The notes below the pieces were generated by a model. The model had not been told where the DNA came from and ran no database searches. It saw only the letters and a program-made list of their open reading frames with translations. From positions 1-8,999 of the forward strand of contig JBAZOJ010000157.1 of assembly GCA_041648755.1 (NCBI GenBank): a stretch of DNA of 8,999 bases, written 5' to 3'. The DNA is from JBAZOJ01 sp041648755 (lineage in GTDB: Bacteria; Planctomycetota; B143-G9). The translations under genes and the position numbers were made by a program. How positions within the stretch are numbered: the stretch's first letter is position 1; every line of letters begins with the position of its first letter. Below are positions 1-6,493 of the stretch, one piece after another.

Positions 1-70
1 CGCCCTGCCGGGTCGGCCATGGCATGGCCCGGAACCCTCCCCTTAGACCCAACATAGATAACCAGTATCT

Positions 71-106
71 CTGCGATAGCGCTTAGCCGGGGTACCCCTA
101 TCGCAG
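71..106. other. Perfect 9-bp inverted repeat (stem-loop) in leader
   Basis: CTGCGATAG at 71-79 is exactly complementary to CTATCGCAG at 98-106, leaving an 18-nt loop that itself contains most of the palindrome GGGGTACCCC (89-98). No T-tract follows on either strand, so it is not a textbook intrinsic terminator. It may end transcription from a gene left of the window, act as a 5' UTR structure for the gene starting at 187, or be an operator. A smaller hairpin, GGCCAT/ATGGCC at 15-29 with a 3-nt loop, lies further left. No convincing -35/-10 pair for the downstream gene was found. Confidence 0.4.
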
Positions 107-174
107 GATTTGCCACTTGCTCCATACCGAAAATAAGTGAACCAACTCGGGAGTTGAGCGAATATAGCATTAAT

Positions 175-181
175 GAGGAGG
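175..181 (+). promoter_or_regulatory. Ribosome binding site deciding start at 187
   Basis: GAGGAGG at 175-181 lies 5 nt ahead of ATG 187. It argues against the in-frame TTG at 154, which has no such site and would put 11 polar residues ahead of the signal peptide. Confidence 0.85.
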
Positions 182-186
182 ATCCC

Positions 187-3027
187 ATGAGAAGTCGGAT
201 TCTGTCGGCGACGTTCGCGGTCGCGATTGCTTTTGCGTTCTGCCCGGCCACACTTGCCCTTCCGGTGTACAACACATCAACGGAGGGCGTTGCGTTCACC
301 GTGCGGGATACCGCTATCTCCATCGAGATCGTCAACAACCTCGTGCAGACCACCATCGAGCAGACAGTCTTCAACCCCAGCGACAGGGACTGCCCTTGCA
401 CGGTAACTGTCGCCGTTCCAAGGGACTCCCATATCACTTCATTCTCGGCAATCGTGAACGGCAAGCACTTCAGAAGCACGTTGATGAAACGCGAAGAAGC
501 GCAGAAGGTGTTCGACGCCGCGAAGGCAGCAGGAGAGGATGCCGCGCTCGCCTCGGAGGGGGGAGACGGCCTGCACATCGAACTGACACCTGTGAAGGCG
601 GGCAGCACGTTCACTTTCAAGGTCTGCTTTGTCAAGCAGGCAGACTACGCAGACGGCTATTTCGAATTCGCTCTTGGAATCACCGACAAGCAGGACCCCA
701 TCTGGTCAACAGTCCACAGTAAGCTTGAGATGGCATGCACGGTACCCATTCTCAGCGTGGAATCGAAAACGCATTCGCTGAGTGGAGCGGTGGAAGGCAA
801 AAAAGCGCGGTTCGAATTCAGCGGTGCGCCGCAGAACTCCGGCGATATTGCACTCCGTTGGCAACTGGAGCTTCTGCCCGGAAAACCCGTGATCGTCCTG
901 CGTGATTGCGAAAGCGAGGATCCTTTCTTCAGCCTTATTTGTCTGCCCCCGGATATCCCTACCTTCGATGACCCCCGCTCAGTGGTCATACTGCTCGACA
1001 AATCGGGTTCGATGGCGGGCGAGAAGTACGATGTTGCCTGTGAGTCAACACTCAAGTTCATTGACAGGCTACGCGACACCGACATATTCAACCTGGTTCT
1101 TTTTGACACAGCCTGCTACTACGCCGCGCCTGATCCCTTCAAGGCGGACAAGAACGGCAAGGAGGCAGCAGCGGCGTTTCTGCGGCAATACAGGGCCGCC
1201 AATGGTACCCGATTCCTGCAGCCAGTTATTGATTCGCTGAAGAAGCTTCATACGGCTTCGAATTTCAGGCCGTCCATGCTGCTGATCTCCGATGGCGGAG
1301 ACAATGTGGATCGGGCGGCAGCATTCTACAAACGGATAACCAAGGAAGTCGGGTTCGACATCCCAATATATACTTTCGCGATCGGAAATGGCGCAGACAT
1401 GCCCCTGATGCGCTGCCTGGCGGAAAACAGCGGGGCATCAATAAGCACCATTATGACAGCAAGCGAGATCCCTGCAGCCCTTGCGAAGATGGCGCTCCGC
1501 TTTGAAAACACTGCCGTCACCGATTTCGGCCTGTCATTCCCCAAGGACACGGTCTACGATTGCTTCCCACGCAAGCAGGCCCGGCTGTACAAAGGAGAGC
1601 CGTTGGTCTTGTGCGGACGGGTCAGAGACGAAAGCAAATTCTCCCTTACCCTCCAAGGCATCGCTACTTCGGGTAACTGGTTCTCGCCTGTGGAAGTCAG
1701 CACCGTCAGCGAGAGCAACGATTGTGCTTTCCTGCCCAAGGTCTGGGCCGCACTGAAGATGAGTGAATCGCTGGATCGCATCGAGATGTTCGGCTCATCG
1801 AAAGAGCTTGTGGACGAGGTGATAGCGATTTCGCTTCGCTGCTCGATTTCCTCGCCATACACCAGTTTCGTAGTCGTTTGCACCGAGGACGGTAACGTTG
1901 TCGGGCCGCCGACGAGCGAAGGGAGTCCATCGTCGGACGACACAATTGGTGCTCTCGGCCTCGGGGGAGGCCCCGCAGGAGCACATAGCCAACATACAGG
2001 CGGCAAGAAAGCCCACAAAACAGTGAAATCTGGTGGAACCCCGGCCTCAGAGAGCTCCGTGGATCTTGGCCTGAAGTGGCTCGCGGATCACCAGGAAGCC
2101 GATGGCCATTGGGATACAAAGAAGTGGGGCGGCAATGGCGACTACGATCCCGGCATCACAGGCCTTGCATTGCTGGCTTTCGCGGGCGCCGGGCACACGG
2201 AACGCAGCGGCAAATTTCGCCGTGTGGTCAAGAAAGCCATCGACTGGCTTGCGTCTCAGCAGGATGCCAAGGGCAACTTTGCCCCGCGTACTACGATGTA
2301 CAACCATGCGATTCCCACGCTCGCGCTGCTTGAAGAGGTCGCCATGGCTCCAGTGCCCCGCACGCAAGCCATCGCGAAGAAGGCGCTGGACTACATGATC
2401 AGCGTGCAGAACGACTACAAAGCGTGGCGCTATTGGCCCAAGGACAACGACAACGATGTCTCGGTCACAAGCTGGTGCGTCATGGCTATGAAGGCGGCCA
2501 AAGTGGCGGGATTCGATGTCCCTGCTGGCTCGTGGGCGGGGGTCAAAAACTTCCTCGACGAGGTTACCGAGCCCAATTCGGGCGAAGTCGGCTACACGGC
2601 CCGTCCAATCAAGGCAGCCACCGAGCAACCTTATCAACGATACTCGATGACGGCGTGCGGAATGCTCTGCCGCCTGTATATGGGAGTGTCACGCGATGAC
2701 AAGCTCATCAAGAACGGCACGATCATCCTGATGGAGAACCTGCCCGAGTGGGATCAGCCCGGAATCGGCGCCCCGTTCTTTTACTACTGGTACTTCGGTT
2801 CCATGGTGCTCTTCCAGGTTGAAGGCGACCCGTGGAAGAAGTGGAACGTCAAGATGCGCGACATGCTGGTGCAGCACCAGAACATGACTCCTGGCGACTT
2901 GAACGGCTCGTGGGATCCTTCCCCCAACACGCACTTCTGCAATATGGGTGGACGCGTGTACGCTACTGCGATGGCGACACTGTGCCTGGAGGTGTACTAT
3001 CGGTATGAGATAATGTCGAAACCGTGA
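187..3027 (+). CDS. Exported VIT-VWA protein with C-terminal prenyltransferase/squalene-cyclase-like barrel
   Basis: This 946-aa protein starts with a Sec-type signal peptide (basic MRSR, hydrophobic core, likely cut near residue 23-25, TLA|LP), so it should act outside the cytoplasmic membrane. Residues about 25-165 fit a VIT domain (inter-alpha-trypsin-inhibitor type), including the VxNGK and KREEAQKVFDAAK stretches. Residues about 265-440 form a VWA domain with an intact metal site: D271-K-S273-G-S275, T341 in NGTRF and D370 in the SDGGD strand. Residues near 555-570 keep the SPYTSFVVV segment that usually closes VIT-VWA proteins. A Gly-rich linker (GALGLGGG, 588-595) leads to a repeat domain from about 623 to the end, with LKWLADHQ, GHWD and ITGLALLAF repeats as in squalene cyclase and prenyltransferase barrels. 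The DxDD catalytic motif of hopene cyclases is not visible, so the barrel is probably a binding or scaffold module. The ligand is unknown. The next gene is convergent. Confidence 0.88.
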   Translation: MRSRILSATFAVAIAFAFCPATLALPVYNTSTEGVAFTVRDTAISIEIVNNLVQTTIEQTVFNPSDRDCPCTVTVAVPRDSHITSFSAIVNGKHFRSTLMKREEAQKVFDAAKAAGEDAALASEGGDGLHIELTPVKAGSTFTFKVCFVKQADYADGYFEFALGITDKQDPIWSTVHSKLEMACTVPILSVESKTHSLSGAVEGKKARFEFSGAPQNSGDIALRWQLELLPGKPVIVLRDCESEDPFFSLICLPPDIPTFDDPRSVVILLDKSGSMAGEKYDVACESTLKFIDRLRDTDIFNLVLFDTACYYAAPDPFKADKNGKEAAAAFLRQYRAANGTRFLQPVIDSLKKLHTASNFRPSMLLISDGGDNVDRAAAFYKRITKEVGFDIPIYTFAIGNGADMPLMRCLAENSGASISTIMTASEIPAALAKMALRFENTAVTDFGLSFPKDTVYDCFPRKQARLYKGEPLVLCGRVRDESKFSLTLQGIATSGNWFSPVEVSTVSESNDCAFLPKVWAALKMSESLDRIEMFGSSKELVDEVIAISLRCSISSPYTSFVVVCTEDGNVVGPPTSEGSPSSDDTIGALGLGGGPAGAHSQHTGGKKAHKTVKSGGTPASESSVDLGLKWLADHQEADGHWDTKKWGGNGDYDPGITGLALLAFAGAGHTERSGKFRRVVKKAIDWLASQQDAKGNFAPRTTMYNHAIPTLALLEEVAMAPVPRTQAIAKKALDYMISVQNDYKAWRYWPKDNDNDVSVTSWCVMAMKAAKVAGFDVPAGSWAGVKNFLDEVTEPNSGEVGYTARPIKAATEQPYQRYSMTACGMLCRLYMGVSRDDKLIKNGTIILMENLPEWDQPGIGAPFFYYWYFGSMVLFQVEGDPWKKWNVKMRDMLVQHQNMTPGDLNGSWDPSPNTHFCNMGGRVYATAMATLCLEVYYRYEIMSKP

Positions 3028-3083
3028 GAAAACCGAAGGCGACTTAAGCGAAGGACGCGGAAGGGACGGATTAACCGACATGG

Positions 3084-3101
3084 CGCCAAGAACGCCAAGA
3101 A
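3084..3101. repeat. Short tandem CGCCAAGAA x2
   Basis: Two perfect adjacent copies of CGCCAAGAA (3084-3092 and 3093-3101) lie in the gap after the VIT-VWA gene. Nearby purine-rich stretches such as GCGAAGGACGCGGAAGG (about 3048-3064) have the same flavour. From memory, 'gccaagaacgccaagaa' strings recur between genes in large environmental bacterial genomes. I do not know a function. The open frames crossing it are low-complexity Arg/Lys/Thr-rich and are not credible genes. Confidence 0.6.
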
Positions 3102-3152
3102 GAGAAGAACCTGGAATTGCGAGGCCAAAGGTCGGAAAGGCAACCTCTTTCA

Positions 3153-3168
3153 CGCGGAGACGCGGAGA
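3153..3168. repeat. Short tandem CGCGGAGA x2
   Basis: Two perfect adjacent copies of CGCGGAGA (3153-3160 and 3161-3168), preceded by TTTCA. This 'cgcggagacgcggaga' pattern is a second recurrent intergenic repeat type, distinct in sequence from the one about 70 bp upstream. No gene is supported across it. Confidence 0.6.
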
Positions 3169-3187
3169 GAAGGGGCAACGCGACTCG

Positions 3188-3275
3188 CCACGAGACCCAC
3201 GAACGGGATCATTGCCAAGGCAGAAGAACCGGAGAAGGCCTTCTACCACGAAAGACACGAACAGGCCCACGAAAG
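3188..3275. repeat. Degenerate CACGAA-type repeat cluster
   Basis: Imperfect copies of a CCACGAAAG-like unit occur at 3188-3195 (CCACGAGA), 3197-3204 (CCACGAAC), 3246-3254 (CCACGAAAG), 3255-3261 (ACACGAA) and 3267-3275 (CCACGAAAG). This is the third repeat family in the 381-base gene-free stretch 3028-3408, the remainder of which holds the 51-bp repeat and a hairpin. Unit length and spacing are irregular, unlike a CRISPR array. Confidence 0.55.
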
Positions 3276-3302
3276 CGGATTCCACTGGGGCGGACCGAAA
3301 AC

Positions 3303-3353
3303 TGTGTATCACCACATCCCTGACACATCCGTATCAGGACATCGTTTACACAT
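3303..3353. repeat. 51-bp direct repeat, copy A (possible transposon-end relic)
   Basis: This segment matches 4439-4489 in the same orientation at 46 of 51 positions, and similarity stops sharply on both sides. Internally it is two 25-bp-spaced units, each beginning TATCA (3307 and 3332) followed by CC or GG, then ACATC and ending ACACAT. The whole begins TGTG and ends CACAT. Tandem transposase-binding motifs ending in TGT/ACA are a feature of IS481-like insertion sequence ends, so a solo end or relic is plausible. No transposase gene is present. Confidence 0.75.
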
Positions 3354-3374
3354 TGCCGACTCGACAATGGGCAG

Positions 3375-3401
3375 GGCGGGCCATCCCGGCTGAGGCCCGC
3401 C
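3375..3401. terminator. GC-rich hairpin downstream of FGE-like gene
   Basis: GGCGGGCC (3375-3382) pairs perfectly with GGCCCGCC (3394-3401) around an 11-nt loop, 7 bases beyond the stop of the minus-strand FGE-like gene. No T-run follows on the minus strand, so it would be a weak or factor-assisted terminator, or an mRNA 3' stabiliser. Confidence 0.4.
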
Positions 3402-3408
3402 GAGCCGC

Positions 3409-4314
3409 TTACTTCTGGCGGCTTGGTGGGAGACTGTTGGAGAAAAGACCTGATGGTTTCTCCTGAGGGATTGGCAGTCCGGCCACCACGCGGAGCCCGA
3501 CTCCGGATGGGTAAGCCCATCCAGTGGACGTGTGTTGACGACCGCGCGATGCGGAACGACACGCCTTGGCTGTGCAACTCCAATCCCCTCCCCGCACACT
3601 TTGCAGATCAAGCGTCATCAGGTAATTCCAGTCAGTCGTCGGCGAAACGCGCTTGTCAGCGATAGCTCGCGCCTCACGCCACGATTGACGCCCATCGGGC
3701 TCGTACGTATCCTCGCACCACTCCGACACATTTCCATACATATCGTACAATCCCCACGAGTTGGGCTTCTTCGTCCCAACCGCATGGGGAGCGTCTCCGG
3801 CGTTGCCCTCAAACCAGGCATAGTCGCCAGAGAGTCTTACATCATCTCCGAAGCAATAGTCAGATGCACTGCCCGCCCGGCAGGCGTACTCCCATTCAGC
3901 CTCGGTGGGGAGACGGTACACAAGTCCCGAAGGCAGTCGCCCGGCTGCAAGTTCGGAATCTGTCAGTTCCCTGCAGAAGTTCCTCGCATCGCCATGGGAC
4001 ACGAACTCGACGGGCAGGTCGTCGCCCTTGTGTTGACTTGGATTGGCGTTCATCACAGCTTTGTACTGCGCCTGCGTGACCTCGGTCGCGCCCATATAAA
4101 ACGCGTGCCCGATAGTCACCCGATGGACGGGCTTCTCCCCAGGGCCGCCCGTGTCTGAACCCATCAGGAAACTGCCCGGTTCCATGCGGATAAGAGGGAA
4201 CGGCGGGTTGCTGATAAGCTCGATCTGAACAGGGGTCGATTCGCCGGGATGCAGCGAGCAGGCACACAACCCTGCGGACAGAGCCAGAGCGACGATGGCC
4301 ACGAGCCTTCTCAT
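3409..4314 (-). CDS. Formylglycine-generating enzyme (SUMF1)-like lipoprotein
   Basis: This 301-aa protein has the FGE-sulfatase fold at residues about 38-278. Landmarks are MEPGSFLMGS (44-53), TEVTQAQYKAVM (78-89), RLPTEAEWEYACR (134-146), YGNVSEWCED (193-202) and VRGGDW (240-245), closing in GVGLRVVAG. True FGEs oxidise a sulfatase Cys to formylglycine using a Cys pair spaced C-x4-C after RGGSY. Here Cys247 and Cys252 hold that spacing, whereas most SUMF-like paralogues keep only the second. Flanking residues differ from classical FGE (D244 for Ser, T248 for His), so activity is uncertain. The N-terminus (MRRLVAIVALALSAGLCAC) is a signal with a possible lipobox LCA|C19, placing it at the membrane surface. 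ATG 4314 is chosen because it starts at this signal. An upstream in-frame start at 4398 would add 28 unlikely residues. No sulfatase is in the window. 51-bp direct repeats flank the gene. Confidence 0.85.
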   Translation of the reverse strand: MRRLVAIVALALSAGLCACSLHPGESTPVQIELISNPPFPLIRMEPGSFLMGSDTGGPGEKPVHRVTIGHAFYMGATEVTQAQYKAVMNANPSQHKGDDLPVEFVSHGDARNFCRELTDSELAAGRLPSGLVYRLPTEAEWEYACRAGSASDYCFGDDVRLSGDYAWFEGNAGDAPHAVGTKKPNSWGLYDMYGNVSEWCEDTYEPDGRQSWREARAIADKRVSPTTDWNYLMTLDLQSVRGGDWSCTAKACRSASRGRQHTSTGWAYPSGVGLRVVAGLPIPQEKPSGLFSNSLPPSRQK

Positions 4315-4438
4315 GTTACTCTCGAAGATCATTCTCTCTGAACGCCATCGGAGAGCCAATGTTACAGCGCAACAGGAAAAGAAATGCCAGACTCCCATTC
4401 ATCAGCCTTGCAGGCCGCTTTCAGAGCTTCACGTGCGT

Positions 4439-4489
4439 TGTGTATCACCACATCGCTTACACATTTGTATCAGGACATCGCTTACACAT
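4439..4489. repeat. 51-bp direct repeat, copy B (possible transposon-end relic)
   Basis: This is the second copy of the 3303-3353 repeat, same orientation, five mismatches. Its two internal units start at TATC 4443 and TATC 4468 (25-bp spacing) and are more alike than those of copy A, both containing ACATCGCTTACACAT. It lies 124 bases upstream of the FGE-like start, between that gene and the terminator of the sigma/VWA pair. Confidence 0.75.
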
Positions 4490-4514
4490 CTGCGGGGGAG
4501 CATCCCCTTTGACG

Positions 4515-4541
4515 AAAAAGGCCGTCCCGGTGGGACGGCCT
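4515..4541 (-). terminator. Intrinsic terminator of the sigma-VWA operon
   Basis: GGCCGTCCC (4520-4528) and GGGACGGCC (4532-4540) form a perfect 9-bp stem with a 3-nt loop. On the minus strand the stem is followed at once by five T (plus-strand A5 at 4515-4519). It begins about 21 bases past the stop of the YfbK-like gene, as expected for its Rho-independent terminator, and insulates the FGE-like gene. Confidence 0.88.
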
Positions 4542-4561
4542 TCCCCTCCTCCAACCAATGG

Positions 4562-6493
4562 CTATTTCAGCGCTGAGAAAATGCGGACAAGGTCAAGGAA
4601 CTCCGCGCGGTAGCCCTCGCCATCGGCGCCGAGCGCACTGCGTGAAAGCGCGTTGACAAGGTCGGTTGTGGCAGTGCCCTTGTATGCGGAATTGCGCAGG
4701 AGCAGGCCGAAAGCGGCGACCGCGGAGGCAAAGCGGAAGTTGTCAGAGGTCTCCTCGATCGAGAGGTCTCTCATCTGGGCAGGCTCGGTCATCAGCGTGC
4801 TTTTGTCAGCGGCGGGCAGCTTGTAACGGAGATTGACCTCCATCAACTCGACCGGGCCGAAATCCGCGCCGTCCTTGGGCTTCACGTATTCGGCGGGCGG
4901 CTCGTTGCCGGCCGACGGAATTATCTCGTACAAGGCGGTTACCATGTGCCCCGAGCCCAGTTCGCCAGCGTCCTTGGCGTCGTTGGCGAAATCCTCGGCT
5001 GCGAGCATGCGGTTTTCGTAGCCGATCAGCCGGTATTGCGCCACCCGACGGGGATTGAACTCAAGCTGCAGTTTGACGTCCTTGGCGATGGTGAACACGG
5101 TGCCCGCCATCTGCGTAACAAGGACTCTACGAGCCTCATCGAGGCTGTCGAGGTAGGCGTAGATACCATTGCCGTGATCGGCGATCTGCTCCATCTTCTG
5201 ATCCTTGTAATTGCCAGCGCCCACGCCGACGATGCTCAGGAAGATGCCTTCGGCGCGCTTGGCTTCGATGAGCTTCACAAGTTCATCGTCGCTGGAAATC
5301 CCGACATTGAAATCGCCGTCCGTGCCCAGGATGATGCGGTTGTTTCCGCCCTTGATGAAGTTCTCGCTGGCGACCTTGTAGGCCAGCAGCAGGCCTTCGG
5401 CTCCGGCGGTGGAACCACCCGAGGACAGCTTGTCAACAGCTTCGAGGATCGTCTTCTTGTCGCTGCCCATGGTTGACGGCAGCACGACACCGGCCGCGCC
5501 CGCGTACACCACGATGGCAACGCGGTCTTTGTCGCGCAGTTGCGGCACGAGCAGCTTGAAGGCATCCTTGATGAGCGGGAGCTTGTCCGCGTCGGACATC
5601 GAGCCCGATACATCGAGCAGGAACACAAGATTGCTCGCAGGGGCTTTGTCAAGGTCCACGTCGCGGCCCTTCAGGCCGACGAGGATAAGGCGGTGCGCCT
5701 CGTTCCACGGGCAGGGCCCGGACTCGCAGGTCAGCGAGAACGGATCATCGCCTGTGGGGTTGGGATAGTCGTAGCGGAAGTAGTTGATCATCTCCTCGAT
5801 GCGCACATCGCCCGGCTGGGGCTTTACGCCCTCGCGCAGGGAGCGGCGCACCAGCGTGTAAGAGGCTGTGTCAACGTCTATGGAGAAGGTGGAGAGAGGC
5901 TCCTTGCCTACGGATACGAAAGGGTTCTCGATGATTGCAGGCTGGGGCTCCGTCTCAGCAGGGACTTCCTCTTCATTGTCGGGGACAACCGACAATGGAA
6001 GATTCGTTCCGGGAACAAGCGTCATCGCTGGCCGAGGGCCCGGATTCTGGGCGGCCCGGTCGGCGACCCGCTTTGACTCTTCGGCAAGCCTTCTCATCTT
6101 CGTGCCAACATATCCCCCCGTTGGACTTCCGGCTCCAAGACCAAGAGCACCTACTGCGTCACCGGCAGGCCACTGCGAAGGATAGACGATAGCTGTCTTG
6201 TAGGGGATCAGCATTTCCGGGCTGACGAGGACAGATTGATGCTCTGCCCCGCCTGCCGGGGCAGCGCCCCGCGATTCGAACATACTGGGCAGCGCCATAG
6301 CCGCCGCCAAAGCCAGGACAAGCACTGCGGCAAGGGCAGAAATGGCGTAAGTACGCTTGCTGTATGACAGGAAGCGGGGCTTCTTCAATTCGGCATTCGC
6401 CGCATTCAGGGCCTTCGCGCGCAGAGCCTTGTCGTCAGACGGCTTGGCTGGCGGGTACTTCTGCAGCAGTTTTTCCGGATCTTTCGAGTTCAT
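4562..6493 (-). CDS. Membrane-anchored YfbK-type VWA protein
   Basis: This 643-aa protein has a 48-residue cytoplasmic-looking N-terminus, one membrane helix (about 49-69), a low-complexity linker (70-185, with GALGLGAG at 115-122), a VWA-associated N-terminal region (about 188-285, NPFVSVGKEPLSTFSIDVDTA onwards), and a VWA domain (about 288-460) with intact metal-site residues D294-V-S296-G-S298, T362 and D392 (TDGD). A C-terminal DUF3520-like region follows from about 470 (YRLIGYENR, DAGELGSGHMVTALYE). This is the architecture of E. coli YfbK, whose function is unsettled. The start is ATG 6493, with GGAGGG 5 nt upstream. A GTG at 6499 sits inside that site. The gene overlaps the sigma gene by 59 nt, so translation is probably coupled. 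By position it may act as that sigma factor's membrane partner, but the first 48 residues have no Cys or His and hence no zinc-anti-sigma motif. The terminator at 4515-4541 follows. Confidence 0.88.
   Translation of the reverse strand: MNSKDPEKLLQKYPPAKPSDDKALRAKALNAANAELKKPRFLSYSKRTYAISALAAVLVLALAAAMALPSMFESRGAAPAGGAEHQSVLVSPEMLIPYKTAIVYPSQWPAGDAVGALGLGAGSPTGGYVGTKMRRLAEESKRVADRAAQNPGPRPAMTLVPGTNLPLSVVPDNEEEVPAETEPQPAIIENPFVSVGKEPLSTFSIDVDTASYTLVRRSLREGVKPQPGDVRIEEMINYFRYDYPNPTGDDPFSLTCESGPCPWNEAHRLILVGLKGRDVDLDKAPASNLVFLLDVSGSMSDADKLPLIKDAFKLLVPQLRDKDRVAIVVYAGAAGVVLPSTMGSDKKTILEAVDKLSSGGSTAGAEGLLLAYKVASENFIKGGNNRIILGTDGDFNVGISSDDELVKLIEAKRAEGIFLSIVGVGAGNYKDQKMEQIADHGNGIYAYLDSLDEARRVLVTQMAGTVFTIAKDVKLQLEFNPRRVAQYRLIGYENRMLAAEDFANDAKDAGELGSGHMVTALYEIIPSAGNEPPAEYVKPKDGADFGPVELMEVNLRYKLPAADKSTLMTEPAQMRDLSIEETSDNFRFASAVAAFGLLLRNSAYKGTATTDLVNALSRSALGADGEGYRAEFLDLVRIFSALK

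Noticed and set aside
154..186. Upstream TTG start for the VIT-VWA protein
   Set aside because: It lacks a ribosome site, while ATG 187 has GAGGAGG at ideal spacing and begins directly with a signal peptide.
2047..2637. 196-aa minus-strand frame inside the VIT-VWA gene
   Set aside because: It is antisense to the barrel domain, has no recognisable motif, and its composition is explained by GC-rich codon bias on the other strand.
3080..3466. 128-aa plus-strand frame in the repeat-rich gap, and similar Arg/Thr-rich frames
   Set aside because: The residues are translations of the short repeats and the 51-bp repeat. There is no conserved domain, and it runs into the antisense of the FGE-like gene.
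3532..4158. 208-aa plus-strand frame opposite the FGE-like gene
   Set aside because: The opposite strand carries a clear FGE-fold protein with ordered motifs. This frame is its shadow.
4315..4398. 28-residue N-terminal extension of the FGE-like protein
   Set aside because: It would place Arg/Cys-rich residues ahead of a clear lipoprotein-type signal beginning at ATG 4314.
3303..4489. CRISPR or composite transposon
   Set aside because: There are only two 51-bp copies separated by a gene, so no array. The copies are direct and no transposase lies between or beside them, so an intact mobile element cannot be claimed.
4946..6076. Long plus-strand frames (176 and 178 aa) opposite the YfbK-like gene
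   Set aside because: They are antisense shadows of a well-supported VWA protein.
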